Shown: piece after piece, positions 41,591 to 51,316 of the stretch
How the letters are laid out: the number at the start of each line of letters is the position of its first letter
Numbering within the stretch: position 1 is the first letter of the stretch
NCBI RefSeq assembly: GCF_027483985.1
Contig: NZ_JAIXTJ010000021.1
Span: 1-64,000, forward strand
Length of the DNA: 64,000 bases
Reading direction: 5' to 3'
DNA from: Flavobacterium sp.
Lineage (GTDB): Bacteria > Bacteroidota > Bacteroidia > Flavobacteriales > Flavobacteriaceae
Notes under the pieces: model-generated
What the model saw: only the letters and a program-made list of their open reading frames with translations
Databases searched by the model: none
Told to the model about the DNA's origin: nothing
Translations under genes and position numbers: made by a program

Positions 41591-44218
41591 TTAGAATCTA
41601 AATCCTAAACGAGCATAGTAGTAAGCGCCACTAAAACCCATTTGAACAGAATCCCAATATCCACCAGCTTCTGTGTTACCTTGTTCGTCTTGTTTGTCTG
41701 GATAAACATTAAACAAGTTATTACTTCCGATGCTTAGTTTTAAGTCTTTAGAAAGTTTAAATCCTAATGTTAAATCGGTTACCATTTTGGCTGTGTAAAT
41801 ATCTTCTTCATCTGCATAATCTATTAAAATTACTTTGCTGAAACGTGTAAAAGCTAATCCTGCATCAAACCATCTTTTATTGTAATTGAAATTTAAACCA
41901 AATTTATTGTTTGGAGCTGATGCTAACAAAAATGCTTTTTCTCTTTTTCCAAAAAAGGTACCTTGGTCTAAGTTTCCATTTTTGATATTATTAATTTCCA
42001 TATCATTAATGTTTCCAACAAATGTTATTCCTAATTTTGAGTCAGAAAATGATTTTTTCCAAGCAAAAACAAAATCAACTCCTTTAGTTTTTGTATCCAC
42101 TCCATTGGTAAAAAATTGAGCTTCAGAAACGCCTAGGTTAAATGCTGATGCATCAAAATATCCTGTTAAAACAATTCTATCTTTAACATTGATAAGGTAT
42201 CCATCAATTGTTGCTGTGAAATTTCCAAAACTAGCGGTTAATCCAAGTGATGCGTTAACTGCTTTTTCTTCATTTAATTTTTTGATTCCAAAAGCTCTTG
42301 TTACTGTTGAATTATTAGAAGCTAATAAAACTTCTGTAGCACCAGATGAGTTAAAGTTTGTAAATTGTAAATTGTAATAAATTTGTGCCAATGATGGTGC
42401 TCTAAATCCTGAACTAACAGAACCTCTTAAATTAATTTTATCAGAAATTTTTAATCTTGAAGCTAATTTTCCATTTAAAGTGCTACCAAAATCGCTGTAG
42501 TTTTCAAAACGAGCTGCAGCACTTACCAAGAAACTATTAGTAATATCAAATTCTGAATCAGCATATAATGATAAATTAGTTCTAGATTTGTCTACCACAT
42601 TTTTTGGAGAATATCCAGGAAATCCTTGTGATCCACCAGGTCTTGGATTTCCAGAATCTGGATCAACCGGAATGGTTTGTGTCGTTGGATCTGTAACTAC
42701 GTTTCCATTGACATCATAAGTAGAATAAGAACCTTCTTCACCTGCAAAAATTTGAAATGCTTCGGTTCTATATTCTGTACCAAACGCAAGATTCATTCCG
42801 TTCAATACCGATTTAAAGTTTTTAGAAAAATCAAGATTTAAAGTATTTTGACTTAAACTGTGTCCACCAGCATCAAATTCAGTAGGCGAAGCATTTTCTA
42901 AAGAAGCGTTTAGTGTGCCTTTTATTAAATAATGAAAATTGTTTTTACCATAGGTATTGCTTAAGTCCATTTTCCAACCATTTCTTTCCGTTCTAAATCC
43001 TGCAGATATTGAGTTGTCAATGATGGTTGATGTAATTCTTGGTGTATAGCCACCAGGATAAATAGATTGAACTACGCGTTCGCCATCATTTCTAGTAAAA
43101 GCATAAGCATCGGTATCTCTATAATTTCTTCCTCCAAAAACATAAAAACTTGTTTTATCAGATACTGGAATCGATGCATTCGTAAAGAAATTAAAACCAT
43201 CAATTGAAGCTTCACCAAAACCTTTTCTAAAATCGTAGCTTGGTCTAAGTGTTTTATTTTTTGTTAAATATTCGGTAGTGCAATTAGCATAACCGCCTTT
43301 TTCGCCAATTTTTACACCATAATTTGCATTAATCTTCATCGAACCACCATCAAATGCTTGATTTTTTCCATAAGTATTTCCGTTACCATTTTGGTCTAAT
43401 CTAAAACCTTTAGTATTTGGTGTTCCTGGTAAAAAATCACCTTCGGCATTTGTATTGTAAGCACCATAAGTAATAGATCCAGTAAATTCGTTTACATTGT
43501 CATTTAATACAATATTTATCACACCAGCAATTGCATCTGAACCGTATTGAGCTGCTGCGCCATCGCGTAAGATTTCAATTCTTTTAATAGAACTTGCTGG
43601 AATAGAATTTAAATCAGTACCAGTATTTCCTCTACCACGTGTTCCAAATAAATTAACTAATGAAGATTGATGTCTTCTTTTTCCGTTGATTAAAACCAAA
43701 GTTTGGTCTGGTCCTAATCCGCGTAACGACGCTGGGTCAATGTGGTCAGCACCATCAGAACCTGATTGTTTGCTTGCATTAAATGATGGTGCTACGTATT
43801 GTAGCAATTCATTAATTTCGATTTTACCACTTTGCGTCGTAACCGCCTTAACATCGATTATATCTATAGGAACAGCCGAGTTGACTACTGTTCTTTTAGA
43901 ATTTCTTGAACCAACGATTTGAACTTCATTTAGCATTTCACCTTCTTGAAGAACTACGTTGATCACGTTTAAATCTTTGGTGTTTTTTTCAGCCGTTTGA
44001 TATCCAACGTAAGTAAAAATCAAAGTGGCGTCTTCTTTGACTTTAATTTTAAAAGAGCCATCAACCTCAGTTGAAATTCCATTAGAGGTTCCTTTTTCGA
44101 CAACATTTACGCCGATAAGCGGTTGGCCATTGCTGTCTTTGACCGTTCCAGATACTTGTTTTTGTGCAAATAAAATGGAACTCGAAAAAATTAAAAATAA
44201 GAGTGTAATTTTTTTCAT
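41591..44218 (-). CDS. TonB-dependent outer-membrane receptor
   Basis: This 875-residue receptor has a signal peptide (ITLLFLIFSSSILFAQKQ), then a CarboxypepD_reg-like domain (~20-95, VSGTVKDSNGQPLIGVNVVE). The plug (~115-230) holds SLRGLGPDQTLVLINGKRRH and IKRIEILRDGAAAQYGSDAI. A 22-stranded barrel ends in the terminal aromatic signature YYARLGFRF. No SusD partner is adjacent, so it is likely a siderophore, metal or vitamin receptor rather than a SusCD pair. The ligand is unknown. Confidence 0.92.
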   Translation of the reverse strand: MKKITLLFLIFSSSILFAQKQVSGTVKDSNGQPLIGVNVVEKGTSNGISTEVDGSFKIKVKEDATLIFTYVGYQTAEKNTKDLNVINVVLQEGEMLNEVQIVGSRNSKRTVVNSAVPIDIIDVKAVTTQSGKIEINELLQYVAPSFNASKQSGSDGADHIDPASLRGLGPDQTLVLINGKRRHQSSLVNLFGTRGRGNTGTDLNSIPASSIKRIEILRDGAAAQYGSDAIAGVINIVLNDNVNEFTGSITYGAYNTNAEGDFLPGTPNTKGFRLDQNGNGNTYGKNQAFDGGSMKINANYGVKIGEKGGYANCTTEYLTKNKTLRPSYDFRKGFGEASIDGFNFFTNASIPVSDKTSFYVFGGRNYRDTDAYAFTRNDGERVVQSIYPGGYTPRITSTIIDNSISAGFRTERNGWKMDLSNTYGKNNFHYLIKGTLNASLENASPTEFDAGGHSLSQNTLNLDFSKNFKSVLNGMNLAFGTEYRTEAFQIFAGEEGSYSTYDVNGNVVTDPTTQTIPVDPDSGNPRPGGSQGFPGYSPKNVVDKSRTNLSLYADSEFDITNSFLVSAAARFENYSDFGSTLNGKLASRLKISDKINLRGSVSSGFRAPSLAQIYYNLQFTNFNSSGATEVLLASNNSTVTRAFGIKKLNEEKAVNASLGLTASFGNFTATIDGYLINVKDRIVLTGYFDASAFNLGVSEAQFFTNGVDTKTKGVDFVFAWKKSFSDSKLGITFVGNINDMEINNIKNGNLDQGTFFGKREKAFLLASAPNNKFGLNFNYNKRWFDAGLAFTRFSKVILIDYADEEDIYTAKMVTDLTLGFKLSKDLKLSIGSNNLFNVYPDKQDEQGNTEAGGYWDSVQMGFSGAYYYARLGFRF

Positions 44219-44344
44219 AAATATAAATTTGGTTTAGGTTAGTTTAACAAATATATATAAAAAAGCATATTTGTTTAAGTATAATTCAATTAAATGTTAA
44301 AATATGTAATTGTTTATTACATTTGTATATCAATTTATTTGAGG

Positions 44345-45508
44345 ATGAAGTATTTATTTACAATTACTTTTTTACTTTTTTCTACTTATCTACTTGGTCA
44401 AGAGGTAGAAAAAACAATTATACTCAAAGATGAAACTTCTAATTTGCCTATTGAAGATGCATCAGTCTTAGTTTTAAAATCTAAACAACTTAATTTAAGT
44501 AATACTGAGGGTAAAGTTAGTTTTGTAATTAAAGGAATTTCCACGATTCAAATTACGCATACATCTTATATTTCTCAAACAATACGTTCGACCAGTTTAA
44601 AAGAAAAGGAAACCGTTATTTATTTGAAAAGTAATTTCAATAAATTGGATGAAATAATTTTAACGAAACAACATCCTCAAAAAATATTGGCCACATTAAT
44701 TGAAAATTCATCTAAAAAACTTACTATTCCAGCCAGATTAAAAGTCTATGCTAGAGAGTTTTTTAAACTCAATGGAGCTTATTCTAATTACAATGATGGT
44801 TTGATGAATTTCCAACTTTCAGGTAAGCCAAATGATTTTAAAACTACCATTTTGGTAGAACAAAACCGATCTTTTGGATTAGTTGATGAGTCGATTAATG
44901 ACGAGCTTGTTGGCTATAATCTGAATAATATTATGCAGAATTACTATAATTTTAAGTATCTAAATCCATTGTTAGAGCCGAGAGCTAAAAAGGAATTTGA
45001 TTTTTTAATCAAAGCTCATCCAGTAAACGAAGATTATTATGTAATGACCGCAATTCCAACCGATAATAGCGCAGCGATGTTAGACGATTACGCCATAGTT
45101 TATGATAGAAAACGAAAGATTATTATTGAAGTAAGTGCTGCAATTTCACCCACATCAATTGCTAAAGCTAAAGATAGCAATGGAAAAAATGGCAAAACGA
45201 TTTACAAGTCATTTTTTAAAACAATGTATCGGTTTGATTCTAATTACTATTATTTAATTAGTTCAAAAGAGGAGATTGGCTATGAAAAAATTTTCAAAAA
45301 AAAGACAACCGATATTGAAGTCCGAAATTACTTTGTAACTACTAATTTTAGTAATCAAAATTATAGTTTTAAAGAAAGTGAAGTTTTTAAAGATAAAACC
45401 TTATTCAATAAAAAGAATACCATTCTAAGTAATTATTGGGAACTATCTGGTTTAGTTGCTACAGAAGAAGAAGAACAAATCATAAAACAGGTTCAAGAAA
45501 CCGATTAA
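44345..45508 (+). CDS. CarboxypepD_reg-like domain outer-membrane protein
   Basis: From the ATG at 44345 this is a 387-residue protein with signal peptide KYLFTITFLLFSTYLLGQEV. A carboxypeptidase-regulatory-like domain follows (residues ~25-105, IEDASVLVLKSKQLNLS). The rest is a beta-rich region of unknown fold. The in-frame start at 44294 would place a second hydrophobic stretch before the signal peptide and is less likely. It diverges from the TonB receptor gene across about 125 nt. Function is unknown. Confidence 0.72.
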   Translation: MKYLFTITFLLFSTYLLGQEVEKTIILKDETSNLPIEDASVLVLKSKQLNLSNTEGKVSFVIKGISTIQITHTSYISQTIRSTSLKEKETVIYLKSNFNKLDEIILTKQHPQKILATLIENSSKKLTIPARLKVYAREFFKLNGAYSNYNDGLMNFQLSGKPNDFKTTILVEQNRSFGLVDESINDELVGYNLNNIMQNYYNFKYLNPLLEPRAKKEFDFLIKAHPVNEDYYVMTAIPTDNSAAMLDDYAIVYDRKRKIIIEVSAAISPTSIAKAKDSNGKNGKTIYKSFFKTMYRFDSNYYYLISSKEEIGYEKIFKKKTTDIEVRNYFVTTNFSNQNYSFKESEVFKDKTLFNKKNTILSNYWELSGLVATEEEEQIIKQVQETD

Positions 45509-45512
45509 AAAA

Positions 45513-45544
45513 AAATCCTGAATGTTGAAGTTCAGGATTTTTTT
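45513..45544. terminator. Bidirectional terminator
   Basis: AAATCCTGAA (45513-45522) and TTCAGGATTT (45531-45540) form a perfect 10-bp stem with T tracts on both strands between convergent genes. The stem sequence is nearly that of 41545-41573. Confidence 0.85.
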
Positions 45545-45558
45545 GTTTGGGTCAAATC

Positions 45559-46101
45559 TTATTTTACAATTTCAAATTTCTCTCTTTTTAAAGCATCTGT
45601 TTTAACGTCATAGGTTTCTAAAATAAAGTTACCATCAGCATCATAAAATCCAACTGCAACTTTATTATCAGTTACATAAATATAGTTGTTATTAGATGTT
45701 TTTCTTAAAATTCCTTTTGAACTGTTGTCTATCGAATTCAAAGTATATCCCGATTTGTCTGATTGCATTTGGTATTTTTTACCTTCAAACATATAATAAG
45801 CAGAACGTTCTACATTTACTTCTTGAACAACGCCATCAAGTGTTACTTTGGTAGTTTTTGTTACTTCTACTTTATTGTCTACTACTTGTGGTATGTTAAT
45901 GGTATTTGCTTTTTCTTCGCCTAACTCAACCTTCTGAACTTCTTTGGTATTTACCGTTTTTACTAGTTTCTTTTCGCCTTTAGAATCTTTAATAGTTGTT
46001 ACAGTTGTTTTGGTTTCTGATTTTACATTTTCAGGCGTTTGAGCAAAAAGTGTCGTCGAAAATAAAAATAAAGCGGTCATTGTTAAATTTATAGTTTTCA
46101 T
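45559..46101 (-). CDS. Secreted protein of unknown function
   Basis: This 180-residue protein has a clear signal peptide (INLTMTALFLFSTTLFAQTP). The mature part is rich in Thr, Val and Lys, with TTVTTIKDSKGEKKLVKTVN and VEVTKTTKVTLDGVVQEV, followed by a region that looks like short beta-strands. I recognise no family. Confidence 0.65.
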   Translation of the reverse strand: MKTINLTMTALFLFSTTLFAQTPENVKSETKTTVTTIKDSKGEKKLVKTVNTKEVQKVELGEEKANTINIPQVVDNKVEVTKTTKVTLDGVVQEVNVERSAYYMFEGKKYQMQSDKSGYTLNSIDNSSKGILRKTSNNNYIYVTDNKVAVGFYDADGNFILETYDVKTDALKREKFEIVK

Positions 46102-46243
46102 AATTCAATTATTTAAGTTATCATTATTATTGTACAAAGTTATCTAGCAATCAATTATTTGCTGTTACACAATTTTATTTATCATTTACACAATATTTAA
46201 GTTGATATGATTTATCAGATGACAATATTTTTAAATTAAAAAC

Positions 46244-46251
46244 TATATTTG
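46244..46251 (+). promoter_or_regulatory. -7 promoter box for ychF
   Basis: TATATTTG matches TAnnTTTG exactly, followed by the GCACTC context seen at other promoters here. Transcription would start near 46258, leaving about 70 nt of leader before ychF. Confidence 0.6.
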
Positions 46252-46273
46252 CACTCTTTTAAAAATAAAACTT

Positions 46274-46309
46274 ATGATGGAACGGTTTTGCGTTTCATTT
46301 TACCTATAA
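46274..46309 (+). CDS. Possible upstream mini-ORF in the ychF leader (11 aa)
   Basis: The short ORF MMERFCVSFYL lies wholly inside the predicted ychF leader, starts with two ATG codons and ends 20 nt before the ychF start. It contains a CGG codon, which is uncommon in AT-rich flavobacteria. No terminator follows, so any control would be translational. It may be chance. Confidence 0.3.
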   Translation: MMERFCVSFYL

Positions 46310-46328
46310 AAAATAATATTTAAGAAAT

Positions 46329-47423
46329 ATGAAAGCAGGAATTGTAGGATTACCAAACGTAGGAAAATCAACTTTATTTAATTGTTTATCCAATGCTAAA
46401 GCGCAAAGTGCTAACTTTCCGTTTTGTACTATAGAACCTAACATTGGTGTGGTAAACGTTCCAGATCCAAGAATCAACCGTTTGGAGGAATTAGTAAAAC
46501 CAGAACGTGTGCAAATGGCAACTGTTGATATCGTTGATATTGCAGGATTGGTAAAAGGAGCAAGTAAAGGTGAAGGTTTAGGAAATCAATTCCTTGCAAA
46601 TATTAGAGAATGTAACGCAATTATTCACGTTTTGCGTTGTTTTGACAATGATAATATCGTGCATGTTGATGGAAATGTAAACCCAATTCGTGATAAAGAA
46701 ACGATTGATATCGAGTTGCAATTAAAAGATTTAGAAACAGTTGAAAAACGTTTAGAAAAAGTAAATCGTGCAGCTAAAACTGGAAACAAAGAAGCGCAAA
46801 CAGAAAAAGCACTTTTAGATAGAATTCGTGAAACGTTGTTGCAAGCAAAATCTGCAAGAACTGTTGAGCCACAAAATCAAGACGAAATCGAATTGATGGA
46901 AGATTTTCAATTAATTACAAACAAACCGGTATTATATGTTTGTAATGTTGACGAAAGTTCAGCAGTAAACGGAAATAAATATGTAGATCAAGTTCGCGAA
47001 TTAGTAAAAGATGAAGATGCTGAAGTTATCATCCTTTCAGTTGGAGCAGAAGCTGATATTACTGAATTAGAAAGCTACGAAGAGCGTCAAGTTTTCCTGG
47101 AAGATATGGGATTGACTGAACCAGGTTCGGCAGTATTAATTCGTGCAGCGTACAAATTATTAAAACAACAAACATATTTCACAGCAGGAGTTAAAGAAGT
47201 TCGCGCTTGGACCATTAACGTTGGCGATACAGCACCAAAAGCAGCTGGAGTAATCCACACCGATTTTGAAAAAGGATTCATCCGTGCTGAGGTTATTGCA
47301 TTTGAAGATTATTCAGCATTAGGTTCAGAAGCGAAATGTAAAGAAGCTGGAAAACTAAGAGTGGAAGGAAAAGAATATATTGTTAAGGATGGTGATGTGA
47401 TGCATTTCCGTTTTAATGTGTAG
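46329..47423 (+). CDS. ychF: Redox-regulated ATPase YchF
   Basis: YchF (364 residues) is an Obg-family P-loop NTPase that prefers ATP and binds ribosomes. Motifs are GLPNVGKSTLFNCLSNAKAQ with the Asn typical of YchF, FPFCTIEPNIGVV, VDIAGLVKGASKGEGLGNQFL and the NVDESS region replacing canonical NKxD. The C-terminal TGS-like domain ends with EYIVKDGDVMHFRFNV. It stands alone here, without pth. Confidence 0.97.
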   Translation: MKAGIVGLPNVGKSTLFNCLSNAKAQSANFPFCTIEPNIGVVNVPDPRINRLEELVKPERVQMATVDIVDIAGLVKGASKGEGLGNQFLANIRECNAIIHVLRCFDNDNIVHVDGNVNPIRDKETIDIELQLKDLETVEKRLEKVNRAAKTGNKEAQTEKALLDRIRETLLQAKSARTVEPQNQDEIELMEDFQLITNKPVLYVCNVDESSAVNGNKYVDQVRELVKDEDAEVIILSVGAEADITELESYEERQVFLEDMGLTEPGSAVLIRAAYKLLKQQTYFTAGVKEVRAWTINVGDTAPKAAGVIHTDFEKGFIRAEVIAFEDYSALGSEAKCKEAGKLRVEGKEYIVKDGDVMHFRFNV

Positions 47424-47430
47424 TTTTTAG

Positions 47431-47491
47431 AGAATAGATAATAGAATATAGAAAATAGACTAGCCGCAAAAGAGATTTTGCGGTTTTTTTT
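47431..47491 (+). terminator. Heptad array and intrinsic terminator after ychF
   Basis: Four heptads (AGAATAG, ATAATAG, AATATAG, AAAATAG at 47431-47458) precede a terminator with perfect 8-bp arms CCGCAAAA (47464-47471) and TTTTGCGG (47476-47483), a GAGA loop and a long T tail. Confidence 0.85.
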
Positions 47492-47529
47492 TGGCACAAC
47501 ATTTGGATTGAAAAAAAAAACTCTTCCCA

Positions 47530-48204
47530 ATGAAAAAATTAGTTTTCTTATTCGTTTTACCTGTTTTGATATTTTCTTGTAAGCAATCTACAAGTGAAGC
47601 TATTCCTGATGGAAATAATTTTTACTTTGAAAAGCCTCAACCTATTAACGATTCAGAGTTGAGTTCCTTTCCAAATAAATTTAAAGGAGTTTATATGTCT
47701 GAGGATTCACTTTTTTTGAATATTACAAATAATATGATTTTTTCAGAAAGAGAATATAAATTCAGATTTCATAAAAATCAATTAGATTCTTTAAAGGAAT
47801 ATTTTGATGTAGTCGATGGTAAATACATTTCAAAAGATGAAAAAGAAATTTATAATTCTAAAAAAGTTGGAGATTCAATAGAATTTTTATCTAAAAATAT
47901 TGATACTATTTTTCAGCTTTCAGATACGCAAAAAGCAAAAGGAATTAATGGATTTTTAGTTCTAAATCAAAGAGATTCAATTTATTGGAAAGTTAAATTG
48001 ATAAGTTTGAATAATAATGCTTTAACTATCAAACAATTATATTTTGATGATGATCTAAAAAGAATAGATTCTATTACAAAAGTTCATTCTAAAATGATTG
48101 ACTCTGCTAGTTTTGTAATTTCACCAAAAAGAAGAGAATTTACGCAGTTTTTCAAATTGAAAAAATTCGGATTTGACCAAGAATACAGAAAGATTTCTAA
48201 ATAA
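47530..48204 (+). CDS. Lipoprotein of unknown function
   Basis: This 224-residue lipoprotein has a signal sequence with lipobox LIFSCKQS. The mature protein is hydrophilic, Lys- and Asp-rich, with YFEKPQPINDSELSSFPNKF and RDSIYWKVKLISLNNNALTI. I recognise no family. It lies between ychF and parE on the same strand. Confidence 0.65.
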   Translation: MKKLVFLFVLPVLIFSCKQSTSEAIPDGNNFYFEKPQPINDSELSSFPNKFKGVYMSEDSLFLNITNNMIFSEREYKFRFHKNQLDSLKEYFDVVDGKYISKDEKEIYNSKKVGDSIEFLSKNIDTIFQLSDTQKAKGINGFLVLNQRDSIYWKVKLISLNNNALTIKQLYFDDDLKRIDSITKVHSKMIDSASFVISPKRREFTQFFKLKKFGFDQEYRKISK

Positions 48205-48330
48205 TCTGCAAAATCTCTTCTCTATTTTCTTACTTAAAATTGTCAAAAACATTCTTAATAACTTTGACAGATATCATTTTAAAAACAGCTCGAAATGCAC
48301 TATATTAGCTGAAAATCGATACATTTTAAA

Positions 48331-50190
48331 ATGGCTCAAGAAACACAATATAACGAAGACAATATACGCTCACTCGATTGGAAAGAACACATCCGAATGC
48401 GTCCCGGAATGTACATCGGGAAACTCGGTGACGGTTCGTCTCCAGATGACGGAATTTATATTTTACTAAAAGAAGTAATCGACAACTGCATCGACGAATT
48501 CGTTATGGGTGCAGGAAAAGTTATCGAAGTAACCATAAAAGATAAATTAGTAACCGTTCGTGATTACGGTCGTGGAATTCCATTAGGAAAAGTCGTTGAC
48601 GTAGTTTCCAAGATGAATACTGGTGGAAAGTATGATTCGAAAGCTTTTAAAAAATCGGTTGGTTTAAATGGAGTTGGTACCAAAGCTGTAAATGCTTTGT
48701 CCAATTATTTCCGTGTAGAATCGGTTCGTGACAACCAACAAAAAGCAGCCGAATTCTCGGAAGGAAATCTTAAATTAGAAGAAGAAGTTACCGAAACCAC
48801 AAAAAGAAAAGGTACAAAAGTGGCTTTCATTGCTGACGAAGCTATTTTCAAAAATTATAAATACCGTAATGAGTATATTATCAAAATGCTCAAAAATTAT
48901 TGTTATCTAAATCGTGGATTAACAATATATTACAACGGTGAAAAATACCTTTCAGAATTTGGATTAAAAGATTTATTAGAAGAAACAATTACGGAAGAAG
49001 ATATGCAATATCCAATCATTCACTTAGAAGGTGATGATATCGAAATTGCGCTAACGCACAGTAAATCACAATATTCCGAAGAGTACCATTCGTTCGTAAA
49101 CGGACAAAATACAACACAAGGTGGAACGCACTTAAACGCATTTCGTGAAGCCATTGTAAAAACCATCCGTGAATATTACAACAAAGGTTTTGAAGCTTCT
49201 GATATCCGTAAATCCATCGTTTCTGCGGTTTCTATAAAAGTAGAAGAGCCAGTTTTCGAATCTCAAACCAAAACCAAATTGGGTTCTAACGATGTTGGTC
49301 CGAATGGTCCGACGGTTCGTACTTTTATTCACGATTTTATTACAACCAAATTAGATAATTTTTTACATAAAAATCCGGAAGTTGCCGATTTGCTTTTGCG
49401 CAAGATTTTACAAGCCGAACGCGAACGTAAAGAACTTTCAGGAATTAGAAAATTAGCCAAAGACAGAGCAAAAAAAGCAAGTTTACACAATAAGAAATTG
49501 CGCGATTGTCGTGTGCATTTAACCGATGCTAAAAATCCAAGAAGTTTAGAAAGTACGCTTTTTATTACCGAAGGAGATTCGGCTTCGGGTTCGATTACCA
49601 AAAGTCGTGATGTGAATACACAAGCCGTTTTCAGTTTACGTGGTAAGCCTTTGAATTCTTATGGAATGTCGAAGAAAATTGTCTACGAAAACGAAGAGTT
49701 CAATTTGCTTCAAGCTGCATTAGATATTGAAGAAAGTATCGAAGATTTGCGTTACAACAATATCGTAATTGCCACCGATGCCGATGTCGATGGAATGCAC
49801 ATTCGCTTGTTATTGATTACGTTTTTCCTTCAGTTTTTTCCTGAAATGATTAAAGAAGGACATTTGTATATTTTGCAAACGCCATTATTCCGTGTGCGAA
49901 ACAAAAAAGAAACCATCTATTGCTATTCAGACGAAGAACGAAGAGATGCCATAGAAAAACTGAAACCAAAACCAGAAATTACTCGATTCAAAGGATTAGG
50001 AGAAATTTCACCTGATGAGTTTAAACATTTCATTGGAGAAAGCATCCGTTTAGATCCTGTGATGTTAGATAAAGCTACATCTATTGAAACTTTGTTAGAA
50101 TTCTATATGGGTAAAAACACACCAGATAGGCAAACGTTCATTATCAATAATTTGAAAGTGGAATTGGATAAGGAATTGGTAGAGAAATAA
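48331..50190 (+). CDS. parE: DNA topoisomerase IV subunit B (ParE)
   Basis: The type IIA topoisomerase ATPase subunit has 619 residues. GHKL ATPase motifs are [29 protein letters not shown] (catalytic Glu and Mg-binding Asn) and [15 protein letters not shown]. The TOPRIM domain has [11 protein letters not shown] and [12 protein letters not shown], and [13 protein letters not shown] follows. ParE rather than GyrB is favoured by short length and linkage to parC three genes later. A DUF1016 gene starts 11 nt downstream. Confidence 0.93.
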   Translation: MAQETQYNEDNIRSLDWKEHIRMRPGMYIGKLGDGSSPDDGIYILLKEVIDNCIDEFVMGAGKVIEVTIKDKLVTVRDYGRGIPLGKVVDVVSKMNTGGKYDSKAFKKSVGLNGVGTKAVNALSNYFRVESVRDNQQKAAEFSEGNLKLEEEVTETTKRKGTKVAFIADEAIFKNYKYRNEYIIKMLKNYCYLNRGLTIYYNGEKYLSEFGLKDLLEETITEEDMQYPIIHLEGDDIEIALTHSKSQYSEEYHSFVNGQNTTQGGTHLNAFREAIVKTIREYYNKGFEASDIRKSIVSAVSIKVEEPVFESQTKTKLGSNDVGPNGPTVRTFIHDFITTKLDNFLHKNPEVADLLLRKILQAERERKELSGIRKLAKDRAKKASLHNKKLRDCRVHLTDAKNPRSLESTLFITEGDSASGSITKSRDVNTQAVFSLRGKPLNSYGMSKKIVYENEEFNLLQAALDIEESIEDLRYNNIVIATDADVDGMHIRLLLITFFLQFFPEMIKEGHLYILQTPLFRVRNKKETIYCYSDEERRDAIEKLKPKPEITRFKGLGEISPDEFKHFIGESIRLDPVMLDKATSIETLLEFYMGKNTPDRQTFIINNLKVELDKELVEK

Positions 50191-50200
50191 AGTTAGAATT

Positions 50201-51316
50201 TTGTCAAAAGAACTTCAAAATAAAGAGTTATTCCAACAAGTCGTTGTGTTATTGCAAAATGCACAACAACAAGTTTTGCGTACGGTAAATTCAACAATGA
50301 CCTACACGTATTTCGAAATTGGAAGAATGATTGTCGAAGAGGAACAAAACGGAAAAGAACGCGCCGAATACGGAAAGCAAATCCTAAAAGGACTTTCTCA
50401 ACAATTGACAAATGAGTTTGGAAAAGGTTTTTCTGTGATTAATTTGGAAAATATGAGGAAGTTTTTTTTGATTTATTCAAATTCGTCGTCACTGATGAGG
50501 ATTTTGGATATTGTAAATGCTTCTTTTCAAATTCCCCAGTCAGTGACTGGGAATTTAGATATTAAGATTCCCCAGTCACTGACTGGGGAATTTGAAACTC
50601 AAAAAACGCAGACACTGATTTCGTTTTTCAAATTGACTTGGACACATTATACTTTTCTAATGCGAATTGATGATGAAAAAGAACGAAGTTTCTACGAAAT
50701 TGAATCAGAGAAACACAATTGGAGTGTACGTGAACTAAAACGTCAATATGATTCAGCTTTATATGCACGATTGGCTTTAAGCAGAGATAAAGAAGGTGTT
50801 TTAAAATTATCAGAAGAAGGTCAGATTATTGAAAAACCAAAAGACATTATAAAAGATCCTTACATTTTAGAATTCTTAGGATTACCAGAGTTAAACAATT
50901 ATTCTGAATCTGAATTAGAACAAGAAATAATCAATAAATTAGAACATTTTCTATTAGAATTAGGTGAAGGTTTTGCCTTTGTAGCACGTCAAAAACGAAT
51001 CACATTTGATGATAAACATTTCTATATTGATTTAGTATTTTACAATCGAGTTTTAAAAAGTTTTGTTTTAATCGATTTAAAAATTGGCGAATTGAAACAT
51101 CAAGATTTAGGACAAATGCAAATGTATGTCAATTATTATGACAGAGAAATGCGATTGGAAGGAGAAAACAAAACCATCGGAATTGTACTATGTCAAAACA
51201 AAAGTGATTTGGTTGTAGAATACACACTACCAGATAATAATGAGCAAATTTTCGCAAGTAAATACAAAACAATTTTACCAAGCAAAGAAGATTTAATAAA
51301 ACTGATAAAAGGATGA
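50201..51316 (+). CDS. PDDEXK nuclease-fold DUF1016 (YhcG-like) protein
   Basis: This 371-residue protein belongs to the YhcG/DUF1016 family. The N-terminal domain (~1-160) has TYFEIGRMIVEEEQNGKERA and NLENMRKFFLIY, then SFFKLTWTHYTFLMRI. The C-terminal PDDEXK domain (~215-360) has DLVFYNRVLKSFVLIDLKIG, with the D..D-x-K nuclease core, and QMQMYVNYYDREMR. The start is a TTG (50201), as no ATG occurs before residue 29. It sits between parE and parC, an unusual place for an accessory defence-like or repair-like gene. Its linker contains two DNA palindromes. Confidence 0.88.
   Translation: MSKELQNKELFQQVVVLLQNAQQQVLRTVNSTMTYTYFEIGRMIVEEEQNGKERAEYGKQILKGLSQQLTNEFGKGFSVINLENMRKFFLIYSNSSSLMRILDIVNASFQIPQSVTGNLDIKIPQSLTGEFETQKTQTLISFFKLTWTHYTFLMRIDDEKERSFYEIESEKHNWSVRELKRQYDSALYARLALSRDKEGVLKLSEEGQIIEKPKDIIKDPYILEFLGLPELNNYSESELEQEIINKLEHFLLELGEGFAFVARQKRITFDDKHFYIDLVFYNRVLKSFVLIDLKIGELKHQDLGQMQMYVNYYDREMRLEGENKTIGIVLCQNKSDLVVEYTLPDNNEQIFASKYKTILPSKEDLIKLIKG
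50531..50592. repeat. Tandem 25-bp palindromes inside the DUF1016 gene
   Basis: Two near-identical perfect palindromes, each with 12-bp arms ATTCCCCAGTCA and TGACTGGGGAAT and a 1-nt centre (G at 50543, C at 50580), start 37 nt apart. They are markedly more GC-rich than their surroundings and encode repeated IPQSVTGN / IPQSLTGE in the linker. No third copy is seen in the window. Confidence 0.9.
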
